The notes: generated by a model from the sequence alone, not told the origin. DNA of 6,547 bases from an uncultured Lysobacteraceae bacterium (GCA_946482565.1 CAMLSB010000105.1:1-6547); one strand, 5' to 3'; shown: positions 1-6,377, numbered from the stretch's first letter. Program-made: numbers and translations.

Positions 1-398
1 TAGCTGTCGGCGCCGAAGCCGGCGATCACGCCCACGGCCAGGTCGCTGAAATAGCTGGTGCGGCGGAATGCTTCGCGGGCGTGCGGATTCGAGAGGTGGA
101 TCTCGATGAACGGGATCGCCACCGCGGCCAGCGCGTCGCGCAGGGCCACCGAGGTGTGCGTGTAGGCGGCCGGATTGACGAGGATGAAGGACGTTCCGTC
201 CTTGCCCGCGGCCTGGACGCGGTCGACCAGGGCGCTTTCGCTATTGGATTGCAGCGATTCCAGCACATGCCCCGCGGCAGTCGCACGCGCGGCGAGATCG
301 GTGTCGATCTCGGCCAGCGTGGTCGACCCGTAGACCCCGGGCTCGCGGCTGCCGAGCAGGTTGAGGTTGGGGCCGTGCAGGAGCAGGAGTCGTGCCAT
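1..398 (-). CDS. aroQ: 3-dehydroquinate dehydratase, type II (partial, 3' end outside window)
   Basis: The cytoplasmic enzyme dehydrates 3-dehydroquinate to 3-dehydroshikimate, the third step of the shikimate pathway to aromatic amino acids. Seen: 132 complete codons from ATG at 398, then the first two bases (TA) of the next codon, so the C-terminus lies beyond position 1. The family is usually about 145-150 aa, so only some 15 residues are missing. The N-terminus has the signature [17 protein letters not shown] (residues 8-24), with Arg18 and catalytic Tyr23 in the flexible lid. Asn75 and His81 lie in LVNPAAYTH, His101 in [10 protein letters not shown], and Arg112 follows. These match the known type II active-site residues, nearly at the M. 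tuberculosis numbering. The gene starts 96 nt after the tlpA-like stop, has only a weak ribosome-binding site, and is probably the last gene of this operon inside the window. A small stem (CGCGCA/TGCGCG, 420-434) lies in the gap. From family knowledge, accB and accC often follow aroQ in related genomes. Confidence 0.95.
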   Translation of the reverse strand, partial: MARLLLLHGPNLNLLGSREPGVYGSTTLAEIDTDLAARATAAGHVLESLQSNSESALVDRVQAAGKDGTSFILVNPAAYTHTSVALRDALAAVAIPFIEIHLSNPHAREAFRRTSYFSDLAVGVIAGFGADS

Positions 399-494
399 GC
401 GCTTGCTGGGCGAAAGGGACGCGCAGTTTGCGCGGTCGGGCCAATGCTGTCCAGTTCGCCGATGATCGCCGTGGTTTAAGCGATTGTTTGAATC

Positions 495-1091
495 TCAGGG
501 TCGTGCCCAGCGGTCGATTTCCCCGTGGGCGAACGGCCCGATCCGCTGTTTCAGCAGGATTCCGTCGGCGGAAACAAGGATCGAATAGGGCAGGACACCC
601 TTCGGATTGCCGAGGCGCACGCCGGCGTCGCCCGGGCCGGGCGCATCCAGGGCGACCGCGTACGACACCGGGATCTTGCGCAGGAATTCGCGGACGTTCG
701 CCTCGTCATCGAGGGCGATGCCCAGGACCTGCACGCCGTTCGCGCCCTGGGCGACGGCGAAGCGCTGCAGTTCCGGCATTTCCGCGATGCAAGGGCCGCA
801 CCAGGAGGCCCAGACGTTGACCAGCAGTGGCCTGCCGGCGAAATCGCCGGGGACCTCGACCGGGCCGCCGCCCAGGCGTGGCAGGGCGAACGAGGCGATG
901 CGCCCGCCCCGTGCTGCCACCGTCACCCCTGCGGGTGGCGGCGGGGCGCTGGCGGACAACGCACTACCGAGCAGGCGCTGGCCGAGTTCGGTGCGCATCA
1001 GCGGCCCCGGACCCGAGGTCGCCAGGCTGGCGAGCACGCCGAGCGTGCCCGCCGCGATCGCCACCAGCACCACTTTCGTCGTCGAACGCAT
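495..1091 (-). CDS. TlpA/ResA-like membrane-anchored periplasmic thiol-disulfide oxidoreductase
   Basis: A 198-aa protein with an uncleaved or weakly cleaved N-terminal hydrophobic segment (about residues 7-25, VVLVAIAAGTLGVLASLA). A linker containing PPPP (50-53) follows, then a thioredoxin fold of the TlpA/AhpC-TSA type. The active site is WASWCGPC, with Cys98 and Cys101. The conserved cis-proline is Pro168, in GVLPYSILV. The fold faces the periplasm, where such proteins reduce cytochrome c apoproteins, copper-site proteins or other oxidised cysteines, using electrons from DsbD or CcdA. The ATG at 1091 lies only 15 nt after the dsbD stop, with a poor ribosome-binding site (GGGAT), so translation may be coupled to dsbD. 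That position argues that DsbD is its electron donor. The exact substrate cannot be read from the sequence. Family assignment is sure; the physiological role is inferred. Confidence 0.93.
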   Translation of the reverse strand: MRSTTKVVLVAIAAGTLGVLASLATSGPGPLMRTELGQRLLGSALSASAPPPPAGVTVAARGGRIASFALPRLGGGPVEVPGDFAGRPLLVNVWASWCGPCIAEMPELQRFAVAQGANGVQVLGIALDDEANVREFLRKIPVSYAVALDAPGPGDAGVRLGNPKGVLPYSILVSADGILLKQRIGPFAHGEIDRWARP

Positions 1092-1106
1092 GCGCTGATC
1101 CCGGGC

Positions 1107-3494
1107 TCAGCCGTGGCCGGCCGCCGCGCGCTGCAGGCGCGACCGGAACGCGCCTGCCTTTTCGAAGCCCACCAGGCGCAGTGCACGCAGTTCCTGTCCG
1201 TTGGCGAAGAACATCGTGCCCGGCGGACCGACGATGCCGAAGCGCCGCATCAATGCCTGGTCGATGTCGTCGTTCGCGGTGACGTCGGCCTTCAGCAGCA
1301 CGAAGCCCTGCATCGCGGCACCCACCGCCGCGTCGGTGAAGGTGTAGCGCTCCATCTCCTTGCAGCTCACGCACCAGTCGGCATAGAAGTCGAACAGCAC
1401 CGGGCGCTTCGCCGCGTCCGCGGCGGCGAGCTCGCGGTCGAGGTCGGCGGACGACTTGATGATGCGGAACGCGGGGGCCTGCGCCGCTGCGCTTTCGCCG
1501 CCGCGCAAGCCGGCCAGCGGCCGCAACGGATCGCTGCCGCCGGCGAATGCGCCGAGCAGTTCCGCCGCGCCGGCAACGACGAACACCAGCGCCGCGAAGC
1601 GTGCCATGACGCGGCCGCGTGGCGAGGCGGGCGCAGCGGTCGACGCCCACGCCGCGGCCGCGAGCCCGAGCAGGCCCCACAGCGCCAGTGCGATCGTCGC
1701 CGGCACGATGCGCGACAGCATCCACACCGCCAGCCCGAGGAAGAGGAAACCGAACACGCGCTGCACGGCGATCATCCACGGCCCGTTCGACGGCAGGCCG
1801 CGGCCCGCGGCGGCGCCGAACACCAGCAGCGGCGCACCCATGCCCATCGCGAGCAGGAACAGCGCGGCGCCGCCGAGCACCGGATCGTGGCTCTGGCCGA
1901 TGTACAGCACCGCCGCGGCCAGCGGCGGCGCGACGCACGGCCCGACGATCAGCGCCGACAACGCGCCCATCGCCGCGACGCCGACCACCGAGCCGCCGCG
2001 CTGCCGGTCGCCGAGCAGGCCCAGCCGCGAACGCAGGCCGCGCGGCAACTGCAGTTCGTACAGGCCGAACGAGGACAGCGCGAGCGCGACGAACAGCGCC
2101 GCGAAGGCGCCGATGATCCACGGCTTCTGGAACGCCGCCTGCAGGTTCGCGCCGAGCAGCCCGGCGACGACGCCCGCCGCGGTGAACACCAGCGCGTTCG
2201 CGAACACGTACACGAACGACAGCCACAACGCGCGGCCGGTGCCCAGGCGCGTGCCCTGGCCCGCGATCAGCCCCGACAGGATCGGGATCATCGGCAGCAC
2301 GCAGGGCGTGAACGCGAGGCCGAGTCCCAGGACGAAGAAAGTGAGCAGCGCGAGCCAGCGGCCGTGCCCGGCAAGCGCCTGCGCGATCCGGCTGTCTTCG
2401 GCCAGCACCGGCGGCGCGTCCGCCGCTCCAGTCGCGGTCGCGGTTGCATTCGATGGTGTCGCGACGCTGTTCGAAGGCGCCACGGTCGCGCCCGCGGACG
2501 CCGCGAGGTTTGCGCCTGGCGCGCCGGCAACCTGCGGATCGGCCAAGGATGCGGCGGCGCTCGTCGCATTCGCCGCAGCCGGCAGCTGCACAGTGATCCT
2601 GCGCGTCATCGGCGGATAGCAGATCCCGTTCGCCTGGCAACCCTGGAACGTCGCGTCGAGTTCGATCGTCGACGCAGGGCCTGCCGAACGTTGCAAGGGC
2701 AGCGCGACTTCCACCTGGTCGAAGTACACGATGACGTCGCCGAAATGCTCGTCGTGGTGCGAGGTGCCGCGCGGCCAGCGTGGCTTGCCCGCGACGATGC
2801 CGTCGGCGCCGCGCACGCGGAAGCTGCTGCGGTCGCGATAGAGGTAGTAGCCCGGCGCCGGCGTGAAGCGCAGCAGCAGGGCGCCGGGGCCGTCGGCGAT
2901 CGCCTCGAGCGCGAAAGCCTGCGCTTCGGGCAGCGGCGTGGCGGCATCGAGCGCACCCGGAACCCCCGCGCCCGGCAGCCGCAAGGCCCCGCCGCGCAGC
3001 GCGGGCAAGCCGGACGAAGCCGCCGCGCCCGCCGTCGCCTCCGCCGGCAACGCGACCGTGACCAGGCGCGTCTGCGGCGGATAACACACGCCGGCGTCGG
3101 CACAGCCCTGGTATTTCAGCTTGAGGACGACCTGCGTCGCGCCGGCCGCGGCACGACCCGGCAGCACCGCCCGCAGCAGCGTGCGATAGGTTTCGACGTC
3201 GCCGAAGAATTCATCGTGGTGGCGATCGCCGTGCGGCAGCTGCACCGGTTCCGCGGCGAAGCCGCCGCCTTCCACCTGCACCGAGATCCGGTGGCGATAG
3301 AGGTAGTAACCCGACGCGATCTTCCATTGCAGTTCGATCCGGTCGCGTTGCGACGCCGTCGCGGTGAGCGCGAACGCCTGGTCCACCGGCAGCAGGTCGG
3401 CTTCGTCGACGCCGCGCGCCTGCGGCGCCGCCGCAAGCAGCAGCACGGCGGCGAGCCAGGCGATCCAGCGATGCGCGTTGCGCGCCAGGGTCAT
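1107..3494 (-). CDS. dsbD: Thiol:disulfide interchange protein DsbD with duplicated N-terminal domain
   Basis: This inner-membrane protein moves electrons from cytoplasmic thioredoxin to periplasmic thiol proteins. It has 795 aa against about 565 in E. coli. Domain order: signal peptide (1-28, ending APQARG); first DsbD-alpha domain (about 30-150; GYYLYR 62-67, HHDE 92-95, Cys131/Cys137 in YQGCADAGVCYPP); second DsbD-alpha domain (about 185-305; GYYLYR 215-220, HHDE 246-249, Cys286/Cys292 in FQGCQANGICYPP); Ala/Thr/Ser-rich linker (about 305-365); eight-helix membrane domain (about 375-650) with redox Cys398 in FTPCVLP and Cys520 in IVGPCVAPP; C-terminal thioredoxin-like domain with Cys708/Cys711 in YADWCVSCKEME. 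All the known redox cysteine pairs are present, so it should be functional. The start is supported by GGAG 7 nt upstream of ATG (3502-3505) and by the signal peptide. It is first in the operon with the tlpA-like gene and aroQ. The extra alpha domain accounts for most of the added length. Confidence 0.97.
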   Translation of the reverse strand: MTLARNAHRWIAWLAAVLLLAAAPQARGVDEADLLPVDQAFALTATASQRDRIELQWKIASGYYLYRHRISVQVEGGGFAAEPVQLPHGDRHHDEFFGDVETYRTLLRAVLPGRAAAGATQVVLKLKYQGCADAGVCYPPQTRLVTVALPAEATAGAAASSGLPALRGGALRLPGAGVPGALDAATPLPEAQAFALEAIADGPGALLLRFTPAPGYYLYRDRSSFRVRGADGIVAGKPRWPRGTSHHDEHFGDVIVYFDQVEVALPLQRSAGPASTIELDATFQGCQANGICYPPMTRRITVQLPAAANATSAAASLADPQVAGAPGANLAASAGATVAPSNSVATPSNATATATGAADAPPVLAEDSRIAQALAGHGRWLALLTFFVLGLGLAFTPCVLPMIPILSGLIAGQGTRLGTGRALWLSFVYVFANALVFTAAGVVAGLLGANLQAAFQKPWIIGAFAALFVALALSSFGLYELQLPRGLRSRLGLLGDRQRGGSVVGVAAMGALSALIVGPCVAPPLAAAVLYIGQSHDPVLGGAALFLLAMGMGAPLLVFGAAAGRGLPSNGPWMIAVQRVFGFLFLGLAVWMLSRIVPATIALALWGLLGLAAAAWASTAAPASPRGRVMARFAALVFVVAGAAELLGAFAGGSDPLRPLAGLRGGESAAAQAPAFRIIKSSADLDRELAAADAAKRPVLFDFYADWCVSCKEMERYTFTDAAVGAAMQGFVLLKADVTANDDIDQALMRRFGIVGPPGTMFFANGQELRALRLVGFEKAGAFRSRLQRAAAGHG

Positions 3495-3525
3495 GCGTCA
3501 GCTCCGTGGTCGGGCGCGGCCGTCG

Positions 3526-3545
3526 CGCCGACGATATTGTCGGCG
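3526..3545. promoter_or_regulatory. Perfect inverted repeat upstream of dsbD, possible operator
   Basis: CGCCGAC, a six-base spacer GATATT, then GTCGGCG: a perfect 7-bp palindrome in the 113-bp gap between the XRE gene and dsbD. The spacer is the only AT-rich patch in that gap, and on the minus strand it reads ACAATATC, which could serve as a -10 element for the dsbD operon. The centre lies about 40 bp upstream of the dsbD ATG. No convincing -35 element is visible. It could be an operator over a weak promoter, or just a hairpin in a leader RNA. Confidence 0.35.
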
Positions 3546-3579
3546 ATCCGTGCCGGGGATGCCGCGGCGGGGAGGCTGC

Positions 3580-3600
3580 GGCGGACGCCGCGCGTCCGCC
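3580..3600 (-). terminator. GC-rich hairpin just after the XRE gene, possible terminator
   Basis: GGCGGACGC, a loop of three bases, then GCGTCCGCC: a perfect 9-bp stem that begins 7 nt after the XRE stop codon on the minus strand. There is no T-run after it, so it is not a standard Rho-independent terminator. It may mark the 3' end of the regulator message or allow partial read-through into dsbD. Confidence 0.4.
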
Positions 3601-3607
3601 TTGGGAA

Positions 3608-4045
3608 TCAGGCGCCCTCGAAGCCGCCGCCCAGGCCGCCGCGCGAGCGGCGCCCGGTGCGGTGCGAGGCGAGCTGCTCGGCCAGCTCCAGCAACGGCAG
3701 GCGCGCGGCCATCGGCGCGTCGCGAAAGGCATTGAGCAGGCGCCGCTCCTGCGGGTCGTCGACGAGCAGCGCATCGACGGCAGCCACCGAGTCGAGCAAC
3801 GACTCCGCCGATGGCGTCATCGGCCCGCGCCCGGTCGCCAGCCACTCGAACTGCACGCCGGTGAGCAAGGCGAGCTGCCGCAGGTTGTTCATGCTGGGCT
3901 TTCCGCGCTGCGCCTCCCAGTGGCTGACGGCGCTTCGCTGCACCCCGAGCTCGAGCGCCAGCTGGGCCTGCGAGAGCCCCGCGCTGCGGCGCGCAATGCG
4001 GATGCGATGGGCGGACGCGCCGGCAGTCTGGAGGTCCTGGCTCAT
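3608..4045 (-). CDS. XRE-family helix-turn-helix transcriptional regulator
   Basis: A 145-aa cytoplasmic DNA-binding protein. Numbered from the 4045 start, the Cro/C1-type helix-turn-helix spans about residues 13-68. It contains LSQAQLALELGV (helix 2 and turn, 24-35), recognition helix QRSAVSHWE (36-44), and the closing EWLATGRGPM (67-76) that is common in phage-repressor-like XRE proteins. The C-terminal half (77-145) is mostly helical with no recognised domain, including ERRLLNAFRD, and ends in a Gly-rich basic tail (RRSRGGLGGGFEGA). An in-frame ATG at 4051 would add two residues. Its nearest AGG is only 3 nt away, while the same AGG is 9 nt from the ATG at 4045, so I prefer 4045. Palindromic GCTA-N7-TAGC sites directly upstream suggest self-regulation. 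The target genes are unknown; the neighbouring beta-helix pair, dsbD operon or putative small RNA are candidates by position only. Confidence 0.88.
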   Translation of the reverse strand: MSQDLQTAGASAHRIRIARRSAGLSQAQLALELGVQRSAVSHWEAQRGKPSMNNLRQLALLTGVQFEWLATGRGPMTPSAESLLDSVAAVDALLVDDPQERRLLNAFRDAPMAARLPLLELAEQLASHRTGRRSRGGLGGGFEGA

Positions 4046-4072
4046 GGTCATCTACCTGTCTGGGGAAGCGCT

Positions 4073-4131
4073 GCTAGTTATGATAGCGATGATACGGAAA
4101 ATAGCCTACAGTGGTCTAAATTCGATAGCCT
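4073..4131. promoter_or_regulatory. AT-richer control region of the XRE gene with repeated ATAGC motifs
   Basis: This stretch directly precedes the XRE gene and is clearly richer in A/T than its surroundings. It holds the palindrome GCTA-GTTATGA-TAGC (4073-4087), a direct repeat ATGATA (4080-4085 and 4089-4094), and ATAGCCT twice (4101-4107 and 4125-4131, 24 bp apart). On the minus strand the ATGATA copies read TATCAT, a fair -10 element for the XRE gene, but I see no good -35. Clustered half-sites overlapping a likely promoter are typical of XRE autoregulation; that reading is inference. Confidence 0.45.
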
Positions 4132-4186
4132 GCCCCCGGAAGGTGGAGCGGGAGCACCGCGCCAGCACTGGGTTCTGGGTGAAGGG

Positions 4187-4201
4187 GCTAGCAAAAATAG
4201 C
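4187..4201. promoter_or_regulatory. Second GCTA-N7-TAGC palindrome
   Basis: GCTA-GCAAAAA-TAGC has the same 15-bp geometry as the site at 4073-4087, and its start is 114 bp away. It overlaps an A/T inverted repeat (AAAAAT-AGC-ATTTTT, 4193-4207). It lies about 140 bp upstream of the XRE start and just before the putative plus-strand small RNA, so it could control either. Confidence 0.4.
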
Positions 4202-4207
4202 ATTTTT

Positions 4208-4387
4208 CCGGAGTACGGCCTCTTCCCTTCCTGCGCACGTCCGGAGATGCTGTCGACAACGACACGGATGTCGGTCTCGACCACCACGGTCGAGCGACAA
4301 GCAGCCGGTTCGGGTCTATTTGGGCGACCCATTCCGGCGGCGTCGAACCCGGGCGCGCATTCTCCCCTGGAATGCGCGCCCTTTTTT
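4208..4387 (+). ncRNA. Candidate structured small RNA ending in a Rho-independent terminator
   Basis: No protein gene fits here: on the plus strand there is no stop codon in any frame between 4201 and the terminator at 4351, so no plus-strand reading frame ends just before it. Instead there is a series of hairpins: CGACA/TGTCG (4260-4273, loop of 4), CTCGACC/GGTCGAG (4276-4294, loop of 5), a two-part stem GCCGG-GGGTC/GACCC-CCGGC with a symmetric 3x3 internal loop (4304-4338), and the terminator. The 5' end is a guess, placed after the AT-rich patch at 4190-4207; only a weak -10-like TAGCAT (4198-4203) is visible. It matches no RNA family I know (not 6S, 4.5S or tmRNA by inspection). The structures could instead belong to the 3' untranslated region of the minus-strand beta-helix message. 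Confidence 0.3.
4351..4387 (+). terminator. Strong Rho-independent terminator oriented to the right
   Basis: GGGCGCGCATTC (4351-4362), a 7-nt loop, then GAATGCGCGCCC (4370-4381): a perfect 12-bp stem followed at once by six T (4382-4387). The T-run is only on the right, so it terminates plus-strand transcripts. Read on the minus strand, the hairpin comes 15 nt after the stop of the beta-helix gene but lacks a following U-run; there it could act at most as a weak terminator or a 3'-end stabiliser. Confidence 0.85.
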
Positions 4388-4402
4388 ATTGCCCGCCGTG
4401 GA

Positions 4403-5293
4403 TCAGGGCCTGGCGTTGTCGCCGTCGTCGTAGGCGCAACCGTCGATCGCGGAATGGCCCCAGCCGACGATGGCGTTGCCTGCCACCGACGCCTGGTTGT
4501 CGGGCGTGCACCAGATTCCGATTTCGTTGGCGAGCCCCTGGCCGAACACGGCGTTGCCATGCACGTTGACGCGTCCGATGCTGCCGCCCGAACCGCTGTA
4601 GAGCAGGATTCCATCCGCCCAGCCGGTGCCGTCGGGGACCAGGCCCTTCACCCGGTTGCCGAGCACCGAGGCGTCTTCGCTCTGGCGCACGTAGATGCCG
4701 TAGGCGTACCCGTTGGTGCCCACGGGCGCGACGACGCCCGAGATCATGTTGTCCTGCACCAGCACGCTGCCGAGCACGTAGATCGCGGTCGGGTTGCGCG
4801 CCTCCGCTGTCGTCGAGGCGCCGGTATCGAGCACCCGGTTGCGTCGCACGATGTCCCCGCTGCCTTCCGAGCCGATGCCGACCCAGGTGTTCGCCTCCAG
4901 GACGTTGTCCTCGACGAGGTTCGCCCCGGTGTTCCCGTCGAGGTTGATGCCATACCGGAAGCCGCGGATCCTGCAGTTGCGGATGGTCGTCGCCCTGCGG
5001 CCGTTCGCGTTGACCGCGATCGCCGCGGTGGCGGCGCCGGCGGTGCCGTCGATCGCGTGGCCGTTGCAATCCAGGGTCACGTTGTTGTTCGCGACGTTGA
5101 TCGCGATGCCGGACGCGGCATTCGTCGACAGGTCGCGGGCGAGGCACCAGGTGCCCTGCGCGTCGAGGGTCGCCGGCAGCGATTCGACGGTGTGCGCGCA
5201 ATTGTCCTGGACGTCGGCGGCGCGCGCGGGCAAACAGGCCGCGACGCACAGCAGGCCTGCCAGGAGCAGCGTGGCGTGGAGTTTCCGTTCCAT
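4403..5293 (-). CDS. Exported right-handed parallel beta-helix protein, second gene of a tandem pair
   Basis: A 296-aa protein of unknown function. The N-terminus (MERK, then a hydrophobic stretch to residue 25) is an export signal. It can be read as a lipoprotein signal (VAAC, lipid on Cys20) or as a normal signal cut after ARA (residue 25). The mature part is built of short Gly/Asn/Val/Ile-rich coils such as NNNVTLDCNGHAI, GANLVEDNVLEANTWVGI and GSIGRVNVHGNAVFG, typical of PbH1/NosD-like beta-helix repeats. Six cysteines lie in the mature chain: 32, 50, 76, 107, 262 and 286. No pectate-lyase or hydrolase active-site motif was recognised. The ATG at 5293 is chosen for its AAGGAA 6 nt upstream (5300-5305) and the signal peptide; a start farther upstream would overlap the previous gene. 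It lies 13 nt after its paralogue and aligns with it along the whole length. Candidate roles are carbohydrate binding or a surface or periplasmic scaffold; these are guesses. Confidence 0.88.
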   Translation of the reverse strand: MERKLHATLLLAGLLCVAACLPARAADVQDNCAHTVESLPATLDAQGTWCLARDLSTNAASGIAINVANNNVTLDCNGHAIDGTAGAATAAIAVNANGRRATTIRNCRIRGFRYGINLDGNTGANLVEDNVLEANTWVGIGSEGSGDIVRRNRVLDTGASTTAEARNPTAIYVLGSVLVQDNMISGVVAPVGTNGYAYGIYVRQSEDASVLGNRVKGLVPDGTGWADGILLYSGSGGSIGRVNVHGNAVFGQGLANEIGIWCTPDNQASVAGNAIVGWGHSAIDGCAYDDGDNARP

Positions 5294-5306
5294 GTCGGGT
5301 TCCTTG

Positions 5307-6170
5307 TCAGTGCAGGATGTTCTGGCCATCGAGCGGGCACCCCTCGACCGCCGTTCCCCAGCCGCTCACGGTGTTGCCGGCGGTGGAGACGCGGCTGATG
5401 CTCGCCCAGCACTGGATGCCCTTCGAACCGGCCGCGCCCGAGCCGGTGACGTAATTCCCGTCGATCGTCACGCGCTGGGGGTCGTCGACGAAGATGCCGC
5501 GCGCGGTGCCTGCGCCCATGGCTTCCACGCCGAGGACGATGTTGCCGGAGACGGCGCTGGACCGGCTGCTGTAGACCGCGATCCCGGCAACGTCGCCCGC
5601 CTGTCCCGCATGGACGCCGGCGACGTGGTTCGCGGTGACGTCGGGTCCCTCGTACGCATAGATGCCCATCGCCTTGAAGTTGTTGCCGAAGGTTTCGGTC
5701 GTGCCGCCGGTGCCGATCACCCGGTTGTTCCGCACGACGCTGCCTGTGCCGCCGATGATGATCCCGGACCAGCCGTTTTCGTCGAGCAGGTTGTCCTCGA
5801 CCAGGTTCCCGGAGGTCTCCCCGGCCACGGCGATGCCCGTGAAGAAGCGCCGGACGGTGCAGTGCCGGATTTCGGTGTTGCGGCGGTCGGAGGCGCCGAT
5901 GCCGATCGCCCGGCCGCCCACGCCGCCGCCTCCGACCTTGAAGTCCTTGCAATCGACCGTGACGTCGTCGGCCTCGATGGAGATCGCGGTCCCGGACGAC
6001 ATCTCCGTCGTGAGGTTCCGCGCCAGGCACCAGGTGCCCGGGGTGGTGATCACCGCGGGAAGCTGGGTGATGAATGCATCGCAGTCCGCATAGTTCCGCG
6101 CGGCCTGGGCGGGAGCGGCGGGAAGGAGCAGCAGCAATCCGGCGAGCGCCGGCAACAGGAGTCCTTTCAT
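5307..6170 (-). CDS. Exported right-handed parallel beta-helix protein, first gene of a tandem pair
   Basis: A 287-aa protein of unknown function, paralogous to the gene that follows it. It has a clear Sec signal peptide (MKGLLLPAL, Leu-rich core, cut near AQA-A at residue 23-24) and no lipobox, so it should be soluble in the periplasm or secreted. Shared with the paralogue: GTWCLAR (45-51), DDVTVDCKDF (68-77), the block GNLVEDNLLDENGWSGI (121-137), and VVRNNRVIGTGGTTE. Beta-helix coils continue to the C-terminus (VSGNIVLGV, VTIDGNYVTGSG, VSTAGNTVSGWG). Its six cysteines (30, 48, 74, 104, 254, 278) match those of the paralogue in order and almost exactly in spacing. The start at 6170 has AAGGA 10 nt upstream (6181-6185); an in-frame start farther up (6281) would place charged, Pro/Arg-rich sequence before the signal peptide and is rejected. 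Its promoter must lie in the gap shared with groES. Confidence 0.88.
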   Translation of the reverse strand: MKGLLLPALAGLLLLLPAAPAQAARNYADCDAFITQLPAVITTPGTWCLARNLTTEMSSGTAISIEADDVTVDCKDFKVGGGGVGGRAIGIGASDRRNTEIRHCTVRRFFTGIAVAGETSGNLVEDNLLDENGWSGIIIGGTGSVVRNNRVIGTGGTTETFGNNFKAMGIYAYEGPDVTANHVAGVHAGQAGDVAGIAVYSSRSSAVSGNIVLGVEAMGAGTARGIFVDDPQRVTIDGNYVTGSGAAGSKGIQCWASISRVSTAGNTVSGWGTAVEGCPLDGQNILH

Positions 6171-6348
6171 GCCATGTTTTTCCTTGTGGCGTTGCGGTGG
6201 AACCGGCCCCGGACGGCAGCGGCGGTCCTTCGGGCGGGCGGCTGGACGCCGGGGGCTGGCGGCCCTCCCCAGGACCGTCACAATCCCTTTTTACCGTCAC
6301 GGGCAAGCGTCCGCAAACCGGGGTGCCGCCTGCCGGTGGCCCGCGCCC

Positions 6349-6377
6349 CTTGAAAAGCGCCGAGCACGCGCCCATTT
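6349..6377 (+). promoter_or_regulatory. Sigma-32 heat-shock promoter of groES
   Basis: CTTGAAA (6349-6355) and GCCCATTT (6370-6377) are separated by 14 bp. The known RpoH consensus is CTTGAAA, about 14 bp, CCCCATNT; only the first base of the -10 differs. Transcription would start near 6384, giving a leader of about 108 nt before the groES ATG. Confidence 0.85.

Noticed and set aside
4106..4300. A 64-codon minus-strand frame upstream of the XRE gene
   Set aside because: Its composition is irregular, it has no ribosome-binding site or known family, and it lies inside the hairpin-rich region.
4300..4360. A possible tRNA, because of a GTCGAACCC-like stretch
   Set aside because: There is no cloverleaf: no acceptor stem pairs around it, and no anticodon arm can be drawn. 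The bases fit the hairpins and terminator better.
525..4433. A 1302-codon open frame on the plus strand
   Set aside because: It runs antisense across tlpA-like, dsbD and the XRE gene. Its product is a low-complexity Arg/Ala/Gln-rich chain with no domains. Long antisense frames are normal in very GC-rich DNA.
4078..4614. A 178-codon minus-strand frame over the gap upstream of the XRE gene
   Set aside because: It overlaps the beta-helix gene in another frame, has no clear ribosome-binding site, and contains the terminator and operator-like repeats. It is more likely non-coding.
3506..5398. A 630-codon plus-strand frame covering the intergenic region and the beta-helix gene
   Set aside because: It is antisense to the XRE and beta-helix genes and has no ribosome-binding site or recognisable fold. 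The part at 4100-4250 looks slightly more protein-like, but it has no start codon with a good leader there.
4794..6353. A 519-codon plus-strand frame
   Set aside because: It is antisense to both beta-helix genes, which have signal peptides, ribosome-binding sites and paralogue conservation on the minus strand.
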